Shown: piece by piece, positions 1 through 5,492 of the stretch
How the letters are laid out: each line of letters starts with the position of its first letter
How positions within the stretch are numbered: position 1 is the stretch's first letter
NCBI GenBank assembly: GCA_016297645.1
Contig: JAEDGF010000036.1
Span: 1 to 18,910 of the forward strand
Direction: 5' to 3'
Origin: Clostridiaceae bacterium
Lineage (GTDB): Bacteria; Bacillota; Clostridia; Oscillospirales; Acutalibacteraceae
DNA: 18,910 nt
Notes under the pieces: generated by a model
Databases searched by the model: none
Told to the model about the DNA's origin: nothing
The model's input: only the letters and a program-made list of their open reading frames with translations
Translations under genes and position numbers: made by a program

Positions 1-82
1 AGGAGATTTTCCGCTCCTCGCAGCCATCCGCCGATTATTCAGCCGTTTACTTATATATGCCTGTGTATAATTGTTTGTACCG

Positions 83-877
83 TTACGAAATCGCGAATGT
101 GCCGGGAGCAAAGGTCCACTCGCCCTTGCTGTTCCACTTTGCGGTGCAGTCGTCAAAGAATATTGCGCCGAGTCCGCTCACATATTTCTGCGCAGAGAGG
201 GTCATTTTGCTGCTGCTCTCTGCATTTCCGGCTATCTTTATGAAACAGCCGTCCTTGATATAGAGCTTCTCTTTGTCGAAAGTCCCGTTCTTTTCAAGCT
301 CCGCCATGGTCGCGGCACTGACGGTTTTGCCGGTGACGCTCTGCGCGAGGTATTCCACCGCCCGCTTCTGCGCGTCGGTAAGTCCGGGCGCTTCGCTCAG
401 GTCGAGATAGACATTTTCGCCGTTTTCGTTAAGCGCTATATCCGTTTCCCAAAGAGTGTCGATAATTTCAACATACAGCGAGCAGATGTCGTTGTAGTCC
501 GTTTTTGTTTCGGACGCGCCGAGCGTTTTCGGGACAGCCTGACCGGGATATGATTCCGCAATCGAATCATAGGTGAATTCGACCGTCATACCGTTTTTGA
601 GCTTGTCGAACGACGAGTCCTTTGAATTGACCGTGACGGCTGTTTTGCCGAGATTAAGACTTAAAAGCCCTTCTTTTTCCGACAGCACGAGGACGCTCTG
701 TTTGCCGCCGCCGCTTACTATAACGCCGGCGGAGGTCTGCACGGAGTCCCCCGTGTTTTCTCTGCCGTAGGCGCTCGGCTCGTTCGGGTCGGTCATCGGT
801 TCTGCCTGCGCTATGCTGCACGCGCCGAGGGACGCGAGAAGAACAAGACACGCGGTTATTGCGATTATTTTTTTCAT
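83..877 (-). CDS. Secreted lipoprotein, possible DUF3221/YobA-like OB-fold domain
   Basis: The 264-residue product begins with a lipoprotein signal: a basic MKK start, a hydrophobic core and a lipobox LGAC with Cys20 as the likely lipidated residue, so it should sit on the outer face of the membrane. Residues about 40-115 hold a short beta-rich segment ending in a GMTVEFTYD...ESYPGQ pattern, which resembles the DUF3221/YobA-like OB-fold lipoproteins. The C-terminal half is not recognised. The ATG at 877 is chosen because AAAGGAGCG lies seven bases upstream; a GTG at 904 is in frame but has no site. It lies 91 bases downstream of the serpin stop on the same strand and may be the third gene of that operon, although a weak hairpin with a short T-run in the gap could reduce read-through. 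Signal peptide: directly visible. Domain name: moderate. Function unknown. Confidence 0.8.
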   Translation of the reverse strand: MKKIIAITACLVLLASLGACSIAQAEPMTDPNEPSAYGRENTGDSVQTSAGVIVSGGGKQSVLVLSEKEGLLSLNLGKTAVTVNSKDSSFDKLKNGMTVEFTYDSIAESYPGQAVPKTLGASETKTDYNDICSLYVEIIDTLWETDIALNENGENVYLDLSEAPGLTDAQKRAVEYLAQSVTGKTVSAATMAELEKNGTFDKEKLYIKDGCFIKIAGNAESSSKMTLSAQKYVSGLGAIFFDDCTAKWNSKGEWTFAPGTFAIS

Positions 878-968
878 GTTGATTCGCTCCTTTTCTTTTC
901 TCACCTATTAGACGGTGAAAAAGGCGCTTGTGTTGCACACCTCGGGCTTTATTTCAAAATTTGTGCGT

Positions 969-2408
969 TTAACCATTCGAAAGACGATTGACAATGCCCG
1001 TAAAGAGTACATCACCCGTGTCGCCGGTTATTGCAAAGATAAACGGACGGTCGAGAGTGAAGTCCACCTCGCCCTCGGGCGGCGCCGCACCGGCAGTCTG
1101 CTCGATAGTGTACGCTGCGGCTGTTATCCCCTTTTCGTCAATGGCAACGCGCGCGCTGTGCTGAATTTCCGAGAGAAACAGTCCGCTGCCGGAAATCGGC
1201 GTAAAATCAGCCTTACCGCCCGAGAACACATCGGAAACACCGAGCTTTTCAAGCCCTTCTTTAAGGTTTATGTCGGACGAGATATCAAACTTCGGTACGC
1301 TCAGATGGATGATTGTGTGCGTCGAATCGTTCTTGTACAAGTCGTACATAAGTCCCGCCGCCGTGTCGCTGCCGATAATATCCTCGGGAGACACGCCCTT
1401 GTCCGGGAGAATGAACAGCATATATCCGCCGCCGCCTATTGATTTCGCGACTGCGCCGAAGCCCTCACCGTGATAATATGTGCCTAGCTCGTCACTTCTT
1501 AAAAATACGCATTTTTCTTCGCCCGCCGTGCCGTTGAAAACGCCGTCCTTGTTATTCTCGGCTGAGAATTCGTTTTCCCACACCGCCGAAAAATACAGCG
1601 CGGACGCAAGCGTTACCGCCATATCGTGCCGGAATTCGAAATCATCGTCGCCGAGCAAGCCCCCCGTTGCGGTTTTGAGCCATTCGGAAAACGCTTTTGA
1701 GTACTTTTTGTCAAGCGCGCTGCCCGTCATTATGGGGGCGTAGTATTCGTCCGAAATCTTTTGCAGATTTTCCTTGTTGAGCGTGAATTTGTCGCCCGTC
1801 CAAATCGAATTTGTCAGGAAGCTCTTTCGCGAACCGTTGTCGACATAATTGCCTCTTAAAAGCTTCATAGCCGTGTCACGCGCCGCGTCCTCGGACGAAG
1901 CCCCGAGCACCGACAAGATCTGACTGCGCGTTTCGCCGTCGGTGCAGCTTGCAAGCATAGAAAGCGCTATATAGACATTCGCCGGGGAATAAATCTTATT
2001 TTTTCCGTCCTTTGAGGAAAGAAAGCTCTCCGCCGTCGCTTTATAGAAGTGAGAAAAGTCAAGACCCGTCCTGTTGTCGTCAAGACGCCGGCGGTTCTGC
2101 TCCCAATACGCGTCAAACTCGGGAGAATTATAGTCTGCTGTCGCTTTAAGCTGCTTCGGTATCACGGGGGACGCCGCAACATAAGCCGATACATCCGGTT
2201 TTTCCGGGTCTATCGTACCGCCGGGCGTTACCTCCTTCGGCAGCAGCTCTCTTAAAAGAACCGCCGCGCCCGCGGCGACCGCGCAAAGACACAGCACCGC
2301 TATTACCGCTTTTTTCCGTCTGCCGCCGCTTTTTTTTTCTTCACTGCGTGAAATCAGACTCTCGTCTATTCCGGCAAAAGCAGACAGATAATCTTTTTTG
2401 TTATCCAT
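969..2408 (-). CDS. Membrane-anchored serpin with anti-sigma-like N-terminus
   Basis: A 479-residue serpin-family serine protease inhibitor. Residues 1-33 are cytoplasmic, including a KDYLSAFAGIDESLI stretch and a basic RRKK stop; 34-53 form one membrane span; about 85-476 are the serpin fold, predicted outside the cell. Visible family marks are a SALYFSAVWENEF segment (the NAxYFKGxW region), the hinge EKGITAAA at 425-432, and the C-terminal DRPFIFAI...GDVLFTGIV. The reactive loop before PPEGEVDF places Gly/Ala residues at the probable P1 (about 440-442), suggesting elastase-like targets. P14 Ile and P13 Thr differ from the usual Thr/Ser and Glu, so inhibitory strength is uncertain. The short N-terminal motif plus single span resembles proteins commonly found after sigma-factor genes in Clostridia. 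The start lies two bases after the upstream regulator's stop, with GGAGG inside that gene's end, so the two are translationally coupled. Confidence 0.93.
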   Translation of the reverse strand: MDNKKDYLSAFAGIDESLISRSEEKKSGGRRKKAVIAVLCLCAVAAGAAVLLRELLPKEVTPGGTIDPEKPDVSAYVAASPVIPKQLKATADYNSPEFDAYWEQNRRRLDDNRTGLDFSHFYKATAESFLSSKDGKNKIYSPANVYIALSMLASCTDGETRSQILSVLGASSEDAARDTAMKLLRGNYVDNGSRKSFLTNSIWTGDKFTLNKENLQKISDEYYAPIMTGSALDKKYSKAFSEWLKTATGGLLGDDDFEFRHDMAVTLASALYFSAVWENEFSAENNKDGVFNGTAGEEKCVFLRSDELGTYYHGEGFGAVAKSIGGGGYMLFILPDKGVSPEDIIGSDTAAGLMYDLYKNDSTHTIIHLSVPKFDISSDINLKEGLEKLGVSDVFSGGKADFTPISGSGLFLSEIQHSARVAIDEKGITAAAYTIEQTAGAAPPEGEVDFTLDRPFIFAITGDTGDVLFTGIVNRLSNG

Positions 2409-2410
2409 TA

Positions 2411-2860
2411 TTATTCCGCCTCCGTAAGAAATTTTGTAAGCTTTTTACGCGACCTTGTTAAAAGCATTCGCACATGACCTGCGCTTATGCCGTACCTCCT
2501 GCCGATTTTTGCGGAATCCTCGAAAAAATAGTATCTGCGAATGAAAACATTGCATTCCCTCTCGGGGAGCGTTCGCAGAAAGGAGTTGAAAAGTTCTTCA
2601 AGGCTGCATTTCTTTTCCGAAAAGCCCTCGGGGAAGCACGAGGATAGCTCCTGCTCTGAAAGACTGTCCGTTTCTGTCAGTTCGCACAAATCGCATGACA
2701 GAATTTCGGCAATTTTAACAAGATAATCATATCCGGGCCGCCGCTCTCCCGTTTCCCACTTTGAGATGAGATCGCGCGACACATACATTTTTCCGGCAAG
2801 CTCGCCCTGGGTCAAGCCTGCCCGTTTTCGCATTTGCTGCAATTTTTGACCGGTCTGCAC
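2411..2860 (-). CDS. XRE HTH / sigma-70 region 4 fusion regulator
   Basis: A 149-residue DNA-binding protein with two modules. Residues about 6-62 are a Cro/C1-type (XRE) helix-turn-helix (LTQGELAGKMYVSRDLISKWETG). After a linker, residues about 85-145 look like sigma-70 region 4 (LEELFNSFLRTLPERECNVF followed by AKIGRRYGISAGHVRMLLTRSRKKL), the part that reads the -35 box. There is no region 2, so it is not a complete sigma factor; it may act as an activator, a partial sigma, or a DNA-binding adaptor. The start is GTG at 2860, because GGAGGTG sits seven bases upstream; an in-frame TTG at 2905 has no good site. It is the first gene of the run with the serpin, two bases apart, which suggests joint control and a regulator/membrane partner relationship. 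The domain calls are confident; the sigma activity is inference. Confidence 0.88.
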   Translation of the reverse strand: MQTGQKLQQMRKRAGLTQGELAGKMYVSRDLISKWETGERRPGYDYLVKIAEILSCDLCELTETDSLSEQELSSCFPEGFSEKKCSLEELFNSFLRTLPERECNVFIRRYYFFEDSAKIGRRYGISAGHVRMLLTRSRKKLTKFLTEAE

Positions 2861-2879
2861 CTTTTTCACCTCCGATATA

Positions 2880-2909
2880 ATTCTACCACCTCCCATACCG
2901 CGCAATCAA
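2880..2909 (-). promoter_or_regulatory. Weak candidate promoter for the regulator-serpin operon
   Basis: On the minus strand a TTGATT -35 and a TAGAAT -10 are separated by 18 bases. The predicted start would fall at the ribosome binding site itself, giving an unusually short leader, so the assignment is tentative. Confidence 0.3.
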
Positions 2910-2910
2910 G

Positions 2911-3160
2911 GGACAAAACGCAACACTGCCGCGCAAAAAAAACACCGACGAAAAAACGCCGCAATAAACCAAAAACGCCGACTCAGGCAAAGAACGCCGC
3001 AGCAGCGAACAAGAAAACCGCCGTCACAAGTACACAAAAAAAACTCTGTCGTAAAGAACGCTACCGTGAAAAAGCCGGCGAGGACAAAAACGCTGCCGCC
3101 GCAAAAAAACGCCGCGGCGGACAAAAACGCCGATACAGAAAAAATCTGCCGTAAACAATA
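2911..3160. repeat. A-tract/CGCCG low-complexity repeat in a 408-base gene-free stretch
   Basis: Between the regulator start (2860) and the ATPase stop (3269) no convincing gene is seen. Most of the stretch is a degenerate repeat in which runs of 4-8 A are followed by a CGCCG-like block. A-runs recur every 15-25 bases, settling to 17-18 bases from about 3054 to 3144. Plus-strand reading in any frame gives Lys/Asn/Ala-rich peptides (for example DKNAAAAKK and KNAAADKNADTEK in different frames), and the minus strand gives Phe/Ala/Cys-rich ones, so neither looks like a maintained protein. It could be decayed coding sequence for a Lys/Ala-rich tail, or a structural repeat. Confidence 0.7.
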
Positions 3161-3214
3161 AAGCTGCCGCAGACAAAGCAAAAATCACAACCGTGATTTG
3201 CCGTTTGCGGCAGC
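3151..3214 (-). terminator. Hairpin terminator after the AAA ATPase gene
   Basis: GCTGCCGCA at 3163-3171 pairs with TGCGGCAGC at 3206-3214, and an inner AAATCAC/GTGATTT stem closes on an AACC loop. Read on the minus strand the stem is followed by TTTATTGTTT, fitting an intrinsic terminator about 55 bases past the ATPase stop. Confidence 0.6.
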
Positions 3215-3230
3215 CCTACAAGCGCTCTCA

Positions 3231-3266
3231 CTTCCCAAAATTGAAAAATTTTCGTTTTTGGGAAGT
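3231..3266. repeat. Palindromic 36-bp repeat, copy 1 (3' side of ATPase)
   Basis: The arms CTTCCCAAAA and TTTTGGGAAG form a 10-bp inverted repeat around a 16-base A+T-rich centre. It lies two bases past the ATPase stop codon. A second copy at 4500-4535, in the same orientation, matches 29 of 36 positions, with differences concentrated in the centre. The arms are better conserved than the loop, which fits a structure or protein-binding site. Confidence 0.85.
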
Positions 3267-3268
3267 TA

Positions 3269-4462
3269 CTATTTATCAAGCAGCCAATCGGCTGCATCTA
3301 TTATGCGGATTCCCTCATATTGATACTCAGGACATCTCGTCCGGGCTATCACGATTTTGGGGTAGGCATCCCTGATACTGAGCAGCGGCTCCGTTTCACG
3401 CCTGAAAGTATCGGGATGTGTAATATTGTCCGAAACCTGAATGTATATCTTCTCGCTTCTTTTTATTGCTACAAAATCAATTTCTTTTTTGTAGAGGACT
3501 CCTGCGTAGACCTCATAACCGCACCGAAGAAGCTCCATTGCCACAATATTTTCTAACATCCTGCCGGTGTCCATATTTTTTGTGCCGAGCTTTGCATAGC
3601 GGAAAGAGTGGTCGCTGAGATAATATTTATTATCGGAAGCAAGATACTTTTTGCCCTTAATATCATAGCGGCGAATCCTGTAAAAAGCAAAAGCATTGCA
3701 CAGATAGTTGAGATAATTGCCGACTGTTTTATGATTTATTTTATCTTTATGCGACGCGAGAGTGTCCGCAATAGTCCTTGCGGAAGTGAGATTCGATACA
3801 TTATCCATCAAAAACTGCGATATCCGCTCCAACAAGACCGGGTTTTTTATCCCGTACTTCTGTTTTATATCTCTGAGGACAAGCGTATCAAAAACGCCTG
3901 CGATATAATCGTACTTATCCTCTCGTTCTTTATACGGATACGAACCGGACATTCCGCCCTCGAACATATAGCCGTCAAACGCCGTATATCTGTCCGTCAG
4001 CCCGAAATACCGAATATACTCCTCGAAAGAAAAGGGGTACACCTTTATTTCAAAAACTCTGCCGGTAAACAGCGTTGCAAGGTCAGAGCTGAGCAGAAAA
4101 GCATTCGACCCGGTGATATATATCCCGTACTTTTCGGTCGCATGGAGATTATTTACACAAAGCTCGAAGTTTTTGCACATCTGTATCTCATCAATCAGGA
4201 CGAAATTTTCTTTGCCGTCTGCGTACCGGCTTTCGACATACCCGTTGAGCGCATTATACTCTTTGAGCGAATCGTACTCGGACAGATTGAAATTTATGTG
4301 TATAACATTCGCGTCCGGATTATTATTTTTAATGTACGACTTGAACGCTTCAAGCAGCTTTGATTTGCCCGACCGCCTGACTCCCGTCAGAACCTTGATG
4401 TCGGGCGTTTCCATGGTATTTATCATCTTATCAAGATATTGTTTTCGTTCAATCAGCTTCAA
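3269..4462 (-). CDS. AAA ATPase with DUF4143 / PD-(D/E)XK-like C-terminus
   Basis: A 397-residue protein of the widespread ATP-binding family with AAA_14 and DUF4143 regions. Walker A is GVRRSGKS at about 27-34, Walker B is FVLIDEIQ at 87-94, a TGSN sensor-like motif lies near 118, and FTGRVFEIKVYPFSFEEY near 132-150 fits the arginine-finger region. The C-terminal part (about 305-397) has YEVYAG...KKEIDFVAIK...YIQVS, resembling a PD-(D/E)XK nuclease fold whose final Lys is not obvious. The cellular role of the family is poorly known. The start is taken as TTG at 4462, with GAGAGGTGA seven bases upstream; an ATG at 4513 is in frame but lies inside the flanking palindrome and would overlap the promoter. 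The gene is bracketed by direct copies of that palindrome and is A+T-richer than the main operons here, suggesting a transferred cassette. Confidence 0.9.
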   Translation of the reverse strand: MKLIERKQYLDKMINTMETPDIKVLTGVRRSGKSKLLEAFKSYIKNNNPDANVIHINFNLSEYDSLKEYNALNGYVESRYADGKENFVLIDEIQMCKNFELCVNNLHATEKYGIYITGSNAFLLSSDLATLFTGRVFEIKVYPFSFEEYIRYFGLTDRYTAFDGYMFEGGMSGSYPYKEREDKYDYIAGVFDTLVLRDIKQKYGIKNPVLLERISQFLMDNVSNLTSARTIADTLASHKDKINHKTVGNYLNYLCNAFAFYRIRRYDIKGKKYLASDNKYYLSDHSFRYAKLGTKNMDTGRMLENIVAMELLRCGYEVYAGVLYKKEIDFVAIKRSEKIYIQVSDNITHPDTFRRETEPLLSIRDAYPKIVIARTRCPEYQYEGIRIIDAADWLLDK

Positions 4463-4484
4463 CGGAATATCACCTCTCGCGTAT

Positions 4485-4513
4485 AGTTTACCACATTCGT
4501 TTCCCAAAATCAA
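4485..4513 (-). promoter_or_regulatory. Promoter of the AAA ATPase gene, overlapping palindrome copy 2
   Basis: On the minus strand TTGATT (4508-4513) and TAAACT (4485-4490) are 17 bases apart, just upstream of the TTG start. The -35 box and part of the spacer lie in the palindromic repeat, so anything bound there would block transcription. Confidence 0.6.
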
Positions 4514-4535
4514 TTTTTTTTCGTTTTTGGGAAGT
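4500..4535. repeat. Palindromic 36-bp repeat, copy 2 (5' side of ATPase)
   Basis: Same arms and orientation as the copy at 3231-3266 (29 of 36 positions identical). Together they delimit a unit of about 1.3 kb containing only the ATPase gene and its promoter. Confidence 0.85.
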
Positions 4536-4544
4536 GGAAATCAA

Positions 4545-4582
4545 GAAAATAAAACAGCGAGAAATTTTTGATATTTTCTCGC
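4545..4582 (-). terminator. Intrinsic terminator of the Phd-Doc operon
   Basis: GCGAGAAA (4557-4564) pairs with TTTCTCGC (4575-4582). On the minus strand the stem is followed by TGTTTTATTTTC. It lies about 30 bases beyond the Doc stop codon. Confidence 0.75.
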
Positions 4583-4584
4583 CG

Positions 4585-4620
4585 TTTCTTATTTGTGCTG
4601 TTTTATTTTCTTATTTGTGC
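4585..4620. repeat. Short direct repeat across the end of the Doc gene
   Basis: TTTCTTATTTGTGC occurs at 4585-4598 and again at 4607-4620, a 22-base period. The second copy contains the Doc stop codon, so the gene's last two codons and stop are duplicated just downstream. This looks like a small tandem duplication. Confidence 0.7.
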
Positions 4621-4985
4621 CGGTTTATGAAATCTAAGATTTCATAATAATTCATTGTCCCGTCTGCCACCGACAAACCCAACTCAATAAGCTCTTTTTG
4701 CGTGTGATTCAAGACGATTCCGTTAAGCTCCAATGTCATGAGCATAACGAAAACACCGATACGCTTATTCCCGTCAACAAAAGCATGGTTATTCGTCAAA
4801 GAAAACATAAGACGAGCTGCCTTTTCTTCAACGGTCGGGTATTGTTCGACATCATCAAAAGAATTCTCTGCGCTGAAAACAGCCGATTCCAAAAGCCCGA
4901 AATCGCGCATACCTGAACTGCCGCCGGTTCTCTCAATCATTTTTTCATGCAGTTTGATAATTTCATCAGTTGTAAGCAAAATCAT
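4611..4985 (-). CDS. doc: Doc-family toxin (Fic fold)
   Basis: A 124-residue protein, the usual size for Doc (death-on-curing). The Fic-type active-site motif HAFVDGNKR lies at 67-75, with catalytic His67, Asp71 and the GNKR loop intact. Doc proteins with this motif are known as kinases that inactivate elongation factor EF-Tu, whereas most Fic proteins add AMP; which reaction this one performs cannot be settled from sequence, though the Lys in GNKR is the Doc-like form. The start ATG overlaps the antitoxin stop in an ATGA junction, so the two are translated together from the promoter upstream of the antitoxin. The local DNA is A+T-richer than the large operons of the window, as is usual for mobile toxin-antitoxin modules. 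Confidence 0.94.
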   Translation of the reverse strand: MILLTTDEIIKLHEKMIERTGGSSGMRDFGLLESAVFSAENSFDDVEQYPTVEEKAARLMFSLTNNHAFVDGNKRIGVFVMLMTLELNGIVLNHTQKELIELGLSVADGTMNYYEILDFINRHK

Positions 4986-5233
4986 TTCGCAAGCTCCGAA
5001 AAGGCTTCAATATTTTCATCGATAATTTTATCGGCGACACTGTCAATTTTTTCTCTGCGCATCTGCATGGCTGCGGAGATACTGTCGTATTCGCTGAAAT
5101 CAACGACAACATACCTCGGTTTGTTGTTTTTTATAATAACAGCCATTCCGTTTTCATCGACAATGCGCACGACACGGGAAAAATTCTGATTTGCGTCGGT
5201 CATGGGGACAATCGTATTTGTATCAACGAGCAT
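4982..5233 (-). CDS. phd: Phd/YefM-family antitoxin
   Basis: An 83-residue antitoxin. The N-terminal part (VPMTDANQNFSRVV...NGMAVIIKNNKPRYVVVDF) is the Phd/YefM DNA-binding fold, which dimerises on operator DNA. The C-terminal charged helix (about 50-83) is the part that in Phd covers the Doc active site. The ATG at 5233 is chosen over an ATG at 5260 because GAGGTGA stands five bases before it and because 5260 lies within the promoter. The stop overlaps the doc start by four bases. Expected behaviour is binding and silencing of Doc plus repression of its own promoter. The family call is firm; the regulation is inferred from relatives. Confidence 0.92.
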   Translation of the reverse strand: MLVDTNTIVPMTDANQNFSRVVRIVDENGMAVIIKNNKPRYVVVDFSEYDSISAAMQMRREKIDSVADKIIDENIEAFSELAK

Positions 5234-5250
5234 AAAATCACCTCGTTTAT

Positions 5251-5284
5251 ATCGTACCATAAAAATAGGATAAAATCAACCTAT
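5251..5284 (-). promoter_or_regulatory. Phd-Doc promoter with overlapping inverted repeat
   Basis: Minus-strand TTGATT (5274-5279) and TACGAT (5251-5256) are 17 bases apart and lead into the antitoxin start. ATAGG (5265-5269) and CCTAT (5280-5284) form an inverted repeat around the -35 box, a good place for Phd autoregulation. Confidence 0.65.
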
Positions 5285-5344
5285 ATTTTTTGGTTTTCTT
5301 TGAAAAACAAGTCAGGTTCTTTTGTTTTACGAATATCTCAAATG

Positions 5345-5383
5345 AAAAAAGTGCGGTGCCGTTTTGCCGGTGCCGCACTTTTT
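5345..5383 (-). terminator. Strong bidirectional terminator after the TetR-ABC operon
   Basis: GTGCGGTGCCG (5351-5361) pairs with CGGTGCCGCAC (5368-5378) over 11 positions including two G-U pairs, with a six-base loop. The stem is flanked by A-runs and T-runs that give a T-tail in both directions. It lies about 110 bases beyond the ABC gene stop; the bases between (5384-5492) show nothing else. Confidence 0.9.
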
Positions 5384-5492
5384 GAGATTTGTTTATTGTT
5401 TCGGGTTTACCGCTTTTCCGCAAGCCGTACAAAGCGCCGGGCATACGCCGATAACGGGGCGGACCTTGCGTCCGACTTTGCGCCGTGGGGCT

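Noticed and set aside
2834..3154. A plus-strand Lys/Ala-rich open frame (106 codons)
   Set aside because: It begins inside the regulator gene on the opposite strand, has no ribosome binding site, and the K/N/A pattern appears in more than one frame because of the DNA repeat.
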